DNA of 64,000 bases from Lachnospiraceae bacterium (GTDB taxonomy: Bacteria; Bacillota; Clostridia; Lachnospirales; Lachnospiraceae). The position numbers and the translations under genes were made by a program. The DNA is taken from NCBI GenBank assembly GCA_017938405.1, contig JAGBBP010000011.1:27686-91685 (forward strand). Reading direction: 5' to 3'. This document shows positions 41,262-48,510 of this stretch, one piece after another (position 1 is the stretch's first letter; each line of letters starts with the position of its first letter). The notes under the pieces were generated by a model, which did no database searches, was not told where the DNA came from, and was given only the letters and a program-made list of their open reading frames with translations.

Positions 41262-42668
41262 TTATTCTTCGCCATTTGCTTCATCTTCGATAGCTTCCAG
41301 CATCTGTTCGATGTCATCCAACTTTCCTTCGATGTCATCCGCCTGACTTTCCAAAGCATCCAGCCCGGCTTCCAAAGAATCCATATAAGCTTCTCCGGCA
41401 TCGTCGGACATTCTCTGGGTAAGAACCTCGAGGTCGGCGCCGCAGGAACGAACAAATAACGGTTCCGAATTGTCTTTCAGGGTAGTCAACTCATCTTTTA
41501 ATACGGAAACTCGTACGGAAAGGTCTACGGTTTTGCCGAAGGACTTTGATGTCACACCGATTTGTTCACCTAGCGCCTCTGCTTTGTTTCGAAGCTCTTC
41601 GCAGCGTGCCTGCAAATCATCGATGAGGTCGAATACTTCATCTGAGTGTTCCTCTAAGTTGGCTGCTTGCTCTCTCAGACTGTCGGAAAGAGTTTCCAGC
41701 GCTTTTTGTACTTCCGCCGGTTTGCTCCAATCAACCGCGTTAAGGTCTATTCTGCTGTTGTGGGCAGTACCTGCATTTGGCGTGGAAGCCTCTGCCATAC
41801 GACGGGCCTTCTTTGCCCGTAACGCTTCGGTGGAGTACTTATCGCCGCCGTACTGGCTGATGCTCGGCCAACCGTCCGCAAATACCAGATTGTGACGCTG
41901 CGGACGCTCGCTTGCGAATTCGTCCGGGGCATCCTCCCAATCGCTATAAGCTTCTAATTCCTTGGCAGGCTTTATTGCCATCGGGGCGTTGCCTGCAACA
42001 AAAGCAAGGTAGGTGGCTACCGTAGGAGCTGTGTCGCTATTGCCGGACTGTGTAGTCACAGAAGTATAGGCAACCGGGGTGCGGAATGGGATAGAATACA
42101 ATTCCCAACCGTCCTTGTGCAGAACCGGTTTGATGTAGTTCCGGTTTAATTTGTAGGTATAACAATCGTCCCAGTTGCCGCCGAAAGAAATCTGTAACCG
42201 GCAGACTTCGCTGTTTTTGTCATTTTCGCCGCCGTTTAACCAGAATACGAAGCAGTAATCCGTATCCGGAAGCAGGGAAAGCTCCTTGGAAACCGCACGG
42301 GCATAGGAAGTGTTCCAGTCACCGAACAGAAGGCTTTCCACCAAACTGCCGTCGAAGTCGTTGATAAAGCTGCGTTCTGCCGGAAAGGATTGTGAAAATC
42401 CGTTGTTTCTGCCGTAGCTGAAGTTGTTTTGATTGTTATTCTGCATCTGATCAAAAGACCAATTCCGTGGATTTAAAAAGATATAATTCATTTGATTTAC
42501 CTCCGATGTGTTGTATGTATCGGACGGCTCCGGTTTTCCGGACAAACGAATGGTACAGTCGTCCACGAAAATCGCCCGTCCATTCTTAATGAGCCCACGC
42601 GCCCGCTTGGGGTAAGTGGTGCCGATCATGTTTCCTTGTGCATCTGTTACCGTTACGTTTTTTGTCAT
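41262..42668 (-). CDS. Hypothetical protein with KOW-like N-terminus, central beta domain and C-terminal coiled coil
   Basis: 468 aa, no recognised enzyme motif. Residues 1-45 (VTVTDAQGNMIGTTYPKRAR, GLIKNGRAIFVDDCTIRL) form a short basic module seen at the start of many clostridial hypothetical proteins. Residues about 60-260 are rich in aromatic residues and look like a beta-sandwich (FVFWLNGGENDKN, LQISFGGNWDDCYTYKL). Residues about 320-468 are an acidic coiled coil (EVQKALETLSDSLREQ, GLDALESQADDIEGKLDD). No signal peptide, so cytosolic. A strong divergent promoter with a ~155-nt leader precedes it. Confidence 0.75.
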   Translation of the reverse strand: MTKNVTVTDAQGNMIGTTYPKRARGLIKNGRAIFVDDCTIRLSGKPEPSDTYNTSEVNQMNYIFLNPRNWSFDQMQNNNQNNFSYGRNNGFSQSFPAERSFINDFDGSLVESLLFGDWNTSYARAVSKELSLLPDTDYCFVFWLNGGENDKNSEVCRLQISFGGNWDDCYTYKLNRNYIKPVLHKDGWELYSIPFRTPVAYTSVTTQSGNSDTAPTVATYLAFVAGNAPMAIKPAKELEAYSDWEDAPDEFASERPQRHNLVFADGWPSISQYGGDKYSTEALRAKKARRMAEASTPNAGTAHNSRIDLNAVDWSKPAEVQKALETLSDSLREQAANLEEHSDEVFDLIDDLQARCEELRNKAEALGEQIGVTSKSFGKTVDLSVRVSVLKDELTTLKDNSEPLFVRSCGADLEVLTQRMSDDAGEAYMDSLEAGLDALESQADDIEGKLDDIEQMLEAIEDEANGEE

Positions 42669-42785
42669 GGGTGTCTTCCCCTCTCACAGAAGATTTGTAG
42701 GCGTACAAGACGCCGAGGTATCCGGTTGGTGTTTTGCTCCGGATATTGTGCGGTACTGTTTTTTGTTATGGGTGCCGTCCCCGAG
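42658..42785. repeat. Imperfect direct repeat of the hypothetical gene's start region
   Basis: The segment around the ribosome binding site and ATG (TTTTTTGTCATGGGTG at 42658, then TCTTCCCC) recurs 99 bp away as TTTTTTGTTATGGGTG, then CCGTCCCC. In the upstream copy the start codon reads ATA on the minus strand, so it cannot serve as a start. It lies in the 5' leader. Confidence 0.6.
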
Positions 42786-42821
42786 CCGCGGGATGTAAGC
42801 TGTTGTTTTGCTTACAAGTAG

Positions 42822-42850
42822 AGTATAGCATGGAACGAAGAGAAAAACAA
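42822..42850 (-). promoter_or_regulatory. Promoter of the 468-aa hypothetical gene
   Basis: On the minus strand TTGTTT (42850-42845), 17 nt, TATACT (42827-42822). The resulting leader contains short stems (GTAAGC/GCTTAC, ATCCGG/CCGGAT). Confidence 0.68.
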
Positions 42851-42852
42851 TG

Positions 42853-42876
42853 AAAAGTGTAATAAGATACACTTTT
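42853..42876. promoter_or_regulatory. Palindrome between two divergent promoters
   Basis: AAAAGTGTA-N6-TACACTTTT, nine perfect base pairs, 3 nt from the -35 box of each flanking divergent promoter. A shared operator is the simplest reading; a small hairpin is the alternative. Confidence 0.6.
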
Positions 42877-42879
42877 TCG

Positions 42880-42908
42880 TTGTAATTTTTGTGAAAAGGG
42901 ATTATGCT
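42880..42908 (+). promoter_or_regulatory. Promoter of the Nudix gene
   Basis: TTGTAA at 42880-42885, 17 nt, TATGCT at 42903-42908. An upstream in-frame ATG (42904) lies inside this -10 box, which excludes it as a start. Confidence 0.65.
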
Positions 42909-42930
42909 AAAGAAAAGAGGAGGGCTGGTT

Positions 42931-43407
42931 ATGGCAATTCGTTGTGCATCAAAAGCAATTATTATAGAAAACGGTGCTATTTTACTGAACCGTTGCAAGG
43001 GAGAGGACGGAGATACCTATTATGATTTACCGGGCGGCGGTCAGAAGCAATATGAGAATATGGAGCAGACGGTGGTTCGTGAGGTAAGGGAGGAAACCGG
43101 ATATGAGGTTTTGGTGGAGCGGTTCGTGGCGCTGGCAGAGGAAATCAATATAAGTGAAGAATATCGCAAACTATATCCGGAGTATACCCATCGGGTTTTG
43201 CACATTTTTACGGCGAAATTAAGCGGGGAGAAGAGAGAAACACCGACGGAAACGGATTTTGGTATGGAGGAGAGCGTATGGATGCCGTTGGAGAAGTTGG
43301 ACGATAAGGTAAAAACACGGCCGGGATGTTTGAAAAAAATAGTAGAACATGTTGCAAAAGCAGAGGTCCCGGTATATCTGGGGACAGAATATATTGACAG
43401 GTGTTAA
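42931..43407 (+). CDS. Nudix hydrolase
   Basis: A 158-aa hydrolase of nucleoside-diphosphate-linked substrates. The Nudix box reads GGQKQYENMEQTVVREVREE followed by TGYEV near residues 40-64, with all its conserved Gly, Glu and Arg residues. The start at 42931 has GAGGAGGG 7 nt upstream and agrees with the promoter. Substrate unknown. It shares a divergent control region with the 468-aa hypothetical gene. Confidence 0.85.
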   Translation: MAIRCASKAIIIENGAILLNRCKGEDGDTYYDLPGGGQKQYENMEQTVVREVREETGYEVLVERFVALAEEINISEEYRKLYPEYTHRVLHIFTAKLSGEKRETPTETDFGMEESVWMPLEKLDDKVKTRPGCLKKIVEHVAKAEVPVYLGTEYIDRC

Positions 43408-43446
43408 TAGGGTTTAAGAGAAAAATAAAAAAAATTAAAAAAGTAC

Positions 43447-43475
43447 TTGCATTTTTTAAAAAGATTGGATATAAT
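43447..43475 (+). promoter_or_regulatory. Promoter of tRNA-Gln
   Basis: TTGCAT at 43447-43452, 17 nt, TATAAT at 43470-43475, preceded by an A-rich upstream region. Confidence 0.85.
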
Positions 43476-43508
43476 ATCATTCGTGGCTGTAGTACAGCGG
43501 AATATTTT

Positions 43509-43580
43509 TGGGGTATCGCCAAACGGTAAGGCAACGGACTCTGACTCCGTCATCTCAAGGTTCGAATCCTTGTACCCCAG
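43509..43580 (+). tRNA. tRNA-Gln (CTG anticodon)
   Basis: 72 nt. Acceptor strands TGGGGTA and TACCCCA pair perfectly, discriminator G. Anticodon stem ACGGA/TCCGT holds loop CTCTGAC with anticodon CTG. T arm CAAGG-TTCGAAT-CCTTG. CCA is not encoded. Eighteen bases at 43483-43500 (GTGGCTGTAGTACAGCGG) look like the 5' part of another tRNA and may be a remnant. Confidence 0.95.
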
Positions 43581-43586
43581 CTTAGA

Positions 43587-43618
43587 GAGCATCGCATAGG
43601 CGGTGCTCTTTTCTTTCG
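43587..43618 (+). terminator. Terminator of tRNA-Gln
   Basis: GAGCATCGC and GCGGTGCTC (one G-U) with loop ATAG, followed by TTTTCTTTC. Confidence 0.85.
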
Positions 43619-43850
43619 TGCAGGCAATGTCCGTGCAGGCAAAGTGAGCATGCGAGCAAACTGCGTGAGCTTGCTCACATGCAGTTGCGCAGTCATGCGA
43701 ACGCGCCCACGACTGAGCGACTGTGTCGCGAAGGTCCACAACGTCCGGTGGACGTTGGTACTGGACGGACCGAAACGGAGTGAAGATGCGGGTAAGCGCG
43801 AAGTGCACCGCCTGCGCGGAAGTCAATACTTGACTTTTCTTCCGCCTTAT
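43619..43850. other. Hairpin-dense non-coding stretch after the tRNA
   Basis: About 230 G/C-rich bases with no credible gene. Stems seen: 43659-43686 (AACTGC+GTGAGC against GCTCAC+GCAGTT with a 2-nt bulge), 43740-43756 (AACGTCC-GGT-GGACGTT, perfect) and 43816-43845 (AAGTCAA-TAC-TTGACTT enclosed by GCGGA/TCCGC). Could be a structured RNA or repeat remnant; no promoter is clear on either strand. Confidence 0.5.
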
Positions 43851-43929
43851 ATCATACTTAATATAGAATTTATGCGACCATAGAATATTGCATAAATTAA
43901 GTGATATGACAAACGGAGGAGGTAGCAAT

Positions 43930-44322
43930 ATGCAGGAAGTTTACGAGTTTTTAAAGAAGGCAGGGACCTATTATCTGGCAACGGTGGAGGGTGACCAGCC
44001 GAGAGTAAGACCGTTCGGTACGGTACATATTTTTGAGGACAGGCTTTACATTCAGACCGGTAAGGTGAAGCCGGTGTCGAAGCAACTCCTTGCGAATCCG
44101 AAGGCGGAGATATGTGCCTTTATGGAAGGAACCTGGCTTCGTGTGGCAGGGGAACTGATTGAGGATGACAGAAGAGAGGCCCGTCAGGCCATGTTAGATG
44201 CGTATCCGCATTTGCAGGCCATGTATTCTGCGGATGACGGAAACACCCAGGTGCTGTATTTTAAGGACGCTACAGCCACCTTTGCAAGCTTTGGCGGGGC
44301 ACCGAGAGAAGTGAAATTTTAG
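43930..44322 (+). CDS. Pyridoxamine 5'-phosphate oxidase-fold (PPOX) flavin-binding protein
   Basis: A 130-aa protein of the small split-barrel PPOX family, common in anaerobes and often F420- or FMN-binding. Seen: YYLATVEGDQPRVRPFGTVH and GTWLRVAGELIEDDRREARQA. The start at 43930 has GGAGGAGG 8 nt upstream. True PLP synthesis is unlikely given the size. Reaction unknown. Confidence 0.82.
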   Translation: MQEVYEFLKKAGTYYLATVEGDQPRVRPFGTVHIFEDRLYIQTGKVKPVSKQLLANPKAEICAFMEGTWLRVAGELIEDDRREARQAMLDAYPHLQAMYSADDGNTQVLYFKDATATFASFGGAPREVKF

Positions 44323-44423
44323 TTGTTTCTCACTTTGCGAGAGTGATTTTCGGTTTGCGGGCTGTGCTTTTTTATACCGATTTTGTAGAATTGGGTTGAA
44401 ATTATTTCATTGGGAGGTTTTTT

Positions 44424-45662
44424 ATGACAAGAAATTCTATGGGCCAGTTTATGGCAGCCTTACGAAAGGCGAACGGTATGACACAGCAGGAAGTGGCGGA
44501 CCGTCTCAGTGTATCCAATAAGGCGGTGAGCCGTTGGGAGCGGGATGAATGTGCGCCGGATATTACGTTAATACCGGCAATTGCGGAGATGTACGGAGTA
44601 ACCTGTGACGAACTGCTCCGGGGAGAGCGCATGGCACAGAGCCCGGTGGTACAGCTTCCGGCGGAAGATGGCGCAGAGGAAGATACTGCAGAAAAAGGAA
44701 AAACGGATAAAAGAGCGGAACGGCAGCGAAAAGCGTTAATTACCCGTGCTTTATCGACGTTCAAAACGAAAACACTGATTTCCGTTGCGTTGTCGGTGGT
44801 GGGACTGATTTGTATGTTTGGCATTTCCTACGGATTTTACCGGCCGGTCATCGGGTTTGCGGTGCTTCTTTTGCTTGAGGCGGCAGCGGTGGTGCTGGAG
44901 GTTTTGGCTGTCAACAAGTTAAAGGAACTGAAGGACAATGAGTTGTTTGAGGATGCGGAGGAAAAGGATGTGAAACGGGTGGACGGCTGCCTCGGGAGTC
45001 ATTCGTTCACAAGCTTTTTTGTGGCATTTTCGGCAGTGGCCGTATCTCTTCCGTTGGTACTGGTCCGTTCGGCTTATTATATCGAAAGCGTTATGGAGTT
45101 CGGGAACTATCTTTTATACTTAGTAGGAATTACACTTGCGCTGATTGTGCTTTGTCTCTTGGTAAGGGCTCCGTATCTTCGTTGGATCACCGGTAGAAAG
45201 AGGGACAAGACAGCGGTGAACCGGAATTGTGTCATTATGAATGCAATTCAGTTGGGAATTTTGGCGTTTTTATTGGTTTGGACGGTGATAGAACCGTATT
45301 TTTACGGAGATGATCCGGTGACAGACGGAATACACACCATGGTTGCAATGGGGCCTGCAGTTCCGATACTGTTTGTTTTGCTGGTACCGGTGACATTGGT
45401 GGTCTTCCTTATCATAGAAAAGAAGGAAAAGCGGAAAGTTTTGTTCCATGGGTTACGTAATGTGTTATTACTTCCTGTGGTATTTGTCCTGGGGGACGCC
45501 CATTATGTATATTATGAGTACAATTTTATGCTGGAGAAGTCGTTTCGTACCCATGAGGCTTGGAACGTTGCGTTGATTTTGAAGGGGCTGCTTTGGGCGT
45601 TGTTTATCGTTACGGTATGGTTACTTGTAGAACATATAGAGCGGAGAAAAAGAGAAAAATAG
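44424..45662 (+). CDS. XRE-family regulator with multi-pass membrane domain
   Basis: 412 aa. Residues about 5-62 are an HTH_3 DNA-binding domain ([34 protein letters not shown]). After a charged linker come about eight hydrophobic segments (e.g. [56 protein letters not shown]). Such membrane-tethered XRE proteins are frequent in Clostridia, usually beside envelope-stress or transport genes. GGGAGG precedes the ATG. The next gene, 38 nt downstream, is a membrane-anchored protease-like protein and may be co-transcribed. Confidence 0.83.
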   Translation: MTRNSMGQFMAALRKANGMTQQEVADRLSVSNKAVSRWERDECAPDITLIPAIAEMYGVTCDELLRGERMAQSPVVQLPAEDGAEEDTAEKGKTDKRAERQRKALITRALSTFKTKTLISVALSVVGLICMFGISYGFYRPVIGFAVLLLLEAAAVVLEVLAVNKLKELKDNELFEDAEEKDVKRVDGCLGSHSFTSFFVAFSAVAVSLPLVLVRSAYYIESVMEFGNYLLYLVGITLALIVLCLLVRAPYLRWITGRKRDKTAVNRNCVIMNAIQLGILAFLLVWTVIEPYFYGDDPVTDGIHTMVAMGPAVPILFVLLVPVTLVVFLIIEKKEKRKVLFHGLRNVLLLPVVFVLGDAHYVYYEYNFMLEKSFRTHEAWNVALILKGLLWALFIVTVWLLVEHIERRKREK

Positions 45663-45700
45663 GGTAAAGAGAAAAGACATAATACCGGAAGGAGGTCGTC

Positions 45701-46993
45701 ATGGAAAAGCATTCGAAGGAAGAAAAGAAAGACGGCATACTCCCGGTATTTTTTGGTATTTTTCTGGTGGCGACGGTGGCGGTACTCCTTATTTTGACGG
45801 CGACATTGCTTTCCAGAAACGGGACCTTTGCGGCATGGAAGGCGCAGTATACGGAGTGGAAGGAAGCAAAAGAGGCGGCAAAACGTGCCGAGACGGCGGG
45901 AGAGAAAACCGTACATTATTTCGGGCCCTCCGGTGTGGCGGAGTATGAAAGCTGGTTTTCCGGTATGTGGAAGTCGGCTCTTTTGGAAGAAGTCACAGAT
46001 GAGGAAGGAAACAAGGAAGAGCAGACGGAAAAGGATCCGCTGCGGGAGGCTCTTACCGCAAGCCCGGTAAACGGTTCCGAAAGCTGGTGGAGCGAGGCAA
46101 CGAAGCTTTCCGGGGATGTAACCTTGTATGCGCAGGGAGATACACCGTTATTCGGAGCACCCCGTAAGGATGCTGATGTTTGCGGATATGCGGCGGCGGG
46201 AGAAGAATTCCGGCTTTTGGCAGTGTTTGAAGACGGATGGTATGTGGTGTCCGATGAGCGATTCTACTACTGTAGTCACGGCTCCCGTTATACGCTGGTA
46301 CCGTTGGAAAACGTGAAACAGGAGGCGTTGGCGGTCTCTCTGGAAAGGCAAAAAGTATTTCATGAAGTAGATACCCTTTTGCAAAATCCGGAACTTCCTC
46401 ACGGATGCGAAGTGACGGGACTGGCAATTCTTCTTTCTTATTATGATATTCCGGCGGACAAATGCGAGCTGGCGGACGAATGGATTCCAAAGGGAGCCTG
46501 GGGAGAGACGGATTTCCGAAAAGCTTTTGTGGGAAATCCGCGAAAGTCCTATGCTTCCGCAGGGTGCTTTGCCACGGTAATTGCGGATACCGCAAACCGG
46601 TATTTGGAAGATTGGGAGAAACAGAAATCGGAACGTAAGGAGGAAGAACGGAAAGGGAAACAGAATACGGATAGCGAATTGGTTGCGGTAGCGAAAGAAG
46701 GGGTTTCCTTTGAAGAACTGTTATCCATGGTGGAAGAAGCCCCGGTACTGGCCTGGACTACCATGAATTTGCAGGCACCGTACATTGCCCAGGTATGGGA
46801 AGTGGACGGGGAAGAACTGTACTGGCAAAATCTGGAGCATTGCGTGGTACTTACGGGATATGATTCGGAAAAGGGTATCTTTTACGGCACCGACCCGTTA
46901 TATGGCCCGTGTGAATATGACATGAAGCTGTTTTCCATCCGGTTCCAAACCATGTATTCCCAAGTGGTACAATTGGTAGAGACCGCTCCTTAA
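45701..46993 (+). CDS. Membrane-anchored C39-like cysteine peptidase with SH3-like segment
   Basis: 430 aa. One N-terminal membrane anchor at about residues 12-37 (ILPVFFGIFLVATVAVLLIL), then an extracytoplasmic part. Residues about 145-205 resemble a bacterial SH3 domain (VTLYAQGDTPLFGAPRKDAD). Residues about 220-430 match the C39-like family: catalytic Cys in LPHGCEVTGLAILLSYYDI, His in NLEHCVVLTGYD, and Asp in FYGTDPLYGP. Such proteins are predicted surface peptidases of unknown target. GGAGG precedes the ATG. Confidence 0.82.
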   Translation: MEKHSKEEKKDGILPVFFGIFLVATVAVLLILTATLLSRNGTFAAWKAQYTEWKEAKEAAKRAETAGEKTVHYFGPSGVAEYESWFSGMWKSALLEEVTDEEGNKEEQTEKDPLREALTASPVNGSESWWSEATKLSGDVTLYAQGDTPLFGAPRKDADVCGYAAAGEEFRLLAVFEDGWYVVSDERFYYCSHGSRYTLVPLENVKQEALAVSLERQKVFHEVDTLLQNPELPHGCEVTGLAILLSYYDIPADKCELADEWIPKGAWGETDFRKAFVGNPRKSYASAGCFATVIADTANRYLEDWEKQKSERKEEERKGKQNTDSELVAVAKEGVSFEELLSMVEEAPVLAWTTMNLQAPYIAQVWEVDGEELYWQNLEHCVVLTGYDSEKGIFYGTDPLYGPCEYDMKLFSIRFQTMYSQVVQLVETAP

Positions 46994-47026
46994 GAAAATA
47001 TTAAAACTTTTCGGCGCAGGAAATCA

Positions 47027-47055
47027 TTGACAGAGAACCTGCGCCGTGCTATACT
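47027..47055 (+). promoter_or_regulatory. Promoter of the GntR-ABC operon
   Basis: TTGACA at 47027-47032, 17 nt, TATACT at 47050-47055. The -35 box sits in the loop of an inverted repeat GGCGCAGG (47013-47020) / CCTGCGCC (47038-47045). Confidence 0.85.
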
Positions 47056-47058
47056 CAA

Positions 47059-47083
47059 ACTGTATTAATCATACTAGTACAGT
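47059..47083. promoter_or_regulatory. Probable GntR operator
   Basis: ACTGTATTAAT-CAT-ACTAGTACAGT, an 11-bp dyad (9 of 11 symmetric) that starts 3 nt after the -10 box of the GntR-ABC promoter. The TACT/AGTA half-sites resemble those of YtrA-type GntR repressors, so autoregulation is likely. Confidence 0.72.
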
Positions 47084-47141
47084 TAATAAACAAGTGTTTC
47101 ATCCGGAACCGAGGCGGATGGAAAGAAAGGAGGAGATGCAG

Positions 47142-47615
47142 GTGATTATTATCGATTACACGGACCGCAGGCCGATTTACGAACAGATTGTGGAACGCTT
47201 TCAGAGTCTGGTACTGTGCGGTGTTTTGGAAAAGGATGCACCCCTTCCCAGTGTGCGGAGCCTTGCCATGGAGCTTTCCATTAATCCCAATACGATTCAG
47301 CGAGCTTACACGGAGTTAGAGCGCCGGGGCGTGATTTATGCGGTAAAGGGGAAAGGAAACTTTGTGGCGGATATGCATGCGTTACTGGCACTTCGGGAAA
47401 AGGAAGTAAAGGAAGAAGCGGAGTGTCTGGTACACAAAGCAAAGGAAGCCGGTATGACAAAAGAGATGTTGCACGGGTTGTTGGATGCTTTATGGCAAGA
47501 GAGTAAGACGACGCAGAAGGACAATGACGTGTCAGAGCCGGAAAATGCGGCAAAACAGGGAGCGATGCAGGCAGCTGCGTCGGAACAAGGTGTAGGAGGT
47601 GAAGCGGATGATTAA
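47142..47615 (+). CDS. GntR-family (YtrA-like) transcriptional repressor
   Basis: 157 aa from a GTG start: AAGGAGG lies 8 nt before 47142, whereas the in-frame ATG at 47136 is only 2 nt from it. Winged helix: DYTDRRPIYEQIVERF, LPSVRSLAMELSINPNTIQ and RAYTELERRGVIYAVKGKG. The short C-terminal part has a helical dimerisation tail and no ligand domain, as in YtrA regulators that sit with ABC transporters. It overlaps the ATPase gene by 8 nt. Confidence 0.88.
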   Translation: MIIIDYTDRRPIYEQIVERFQSLVLCGVLEKDAPLPSVRSLAMELSINPNTIQRAYTELERRGVIYAVKGKGNFVADMHALLALREKEVKEEAECLVHKAKEAGMTKEMLHGLLDALWQESKTTQKDNDVSEPENAAKQGAMQAAASEQGVGGEADD

Positions 47616-48510
47616 GGCAGAAAACGTGGTAAAGCGCTTTGACGGACTGTTGGCGGTTGACCGGGTTTCCGTAGAAATAAAAGAGGGTATCGTGTTCGGT
47701 ATGGTAGGAACCAACGGTGCCGGTAAATCCACCCTGCTTCGTATGATAGCGGGTGTATTAAAGGCCGACGAAGGAACGATTACAGTGGACGAAGCGCCGG
47801 TATTTGAGAACCCGGTAGCAAAGAAGGAAGTGTTTTATATTTCCGATGACGCGTACTACTTAAACAACGGTACGCCGGTGGATATGGCGGACTATTACGG
47901 TGCGGTATACGAGAAGTTTAACCGCAAACGTTATCTGGAACTGATGGACCAGTTGGGACTTCCGCTCTCCCGTAAAATCAGTACCTTTTCCAAGGGTATG
48001 AAAAAGCAGGTGTCCATTTTGCTGGGCGTTTGTGCGGGGACAAAGTATTTGCTTTGCGACGAGACCTTTGACGGTCTGGACCCGGTAATGCGTCAGGCGG
48101 TAAAGAGTATTTTTGCAAAGGAGATCACGGAGCGCGGTTTGACACCGGTACTGGCTTCCCATAATCTCCGCGAATTAGAGGATATTTGTGACCATGTGGG
48201 ACTGCTCCACAAGGGCGGCGTATTGCTTTCCAAGGATTTGGAAGAGATGCGGACCGGTATCCACAAGATTCAATGTGTATTTGCGGATGAGGAGCAGGAA
48301 GCAAGGGTACTTATGGGCCTGGATGTGGTGAATAAAGACCAGCGGGGCCGCTTAAAAACCCTTACGGTACGCGGAGTGCAGGAAGAAATTGCAAGCCGTG
48401 TGGCAGCGGCGGAGCCGGTATTTTTCGAGATGCTTCCGCTTACGTTGGAAGAAATCTTTATCAGTGAAACGGAGGTGGCAGGATATGACTTCAAGAAGCT
48501 CATTCTTTAA
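47608..48510 (+). CDS. ABC transporter ATP-binding protein
   Basis: 300 aa. Walker A GTNGAGKSTLLRMIAG near residue 36, signature FSKGMKKQVSILLGVC near residue 135 (FSKGM in place of LSGGQ), Walker B YLLCDETFDGLDP, and the switch histidine in LASHNLRELED. The ATG at 47608 has AGGAGG 8 nt upstream. It overlaps the permease gene by 26 nt. Substrate unknown; peptide-antibiotic or lipid export is typical for YtrA-linked exporters. Confidence 0.9.
   Translation: MIKAENVVKRFDGLLAVDRVSVEIKEGIVFGMVGTNGAGKSTLLRMIAGVLKADEGTITVDEAPVFENPVAKKEVFYISDDAYYLNNGTPVDMADYYGAVYEKFNRKRYLELMDQLGLPLSRKISTFSKGMKKQVSILLGVCAGTKYLLCDETFDGLDPVMRQAVKSIFAKEITERGLTPVLASHNLRELEDICDHVGLLHKGGVLLSKDLEEMRTGIHKIQCVFADEEQEARVLMGLDVVNKDQRGRLKTLTVRGVQEEIASRVAAAEPVFFEMLPLTLEEIFISETEVAGYDFKKLIL

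Noticed and set aside
43404..43928. 174-codon minus-strand frame across tRNA-Gln
   Set aside because: It runs through the tRNA, its promoter and terminator, and the hairpin block; composition is low-complexity and no start signal is seen.
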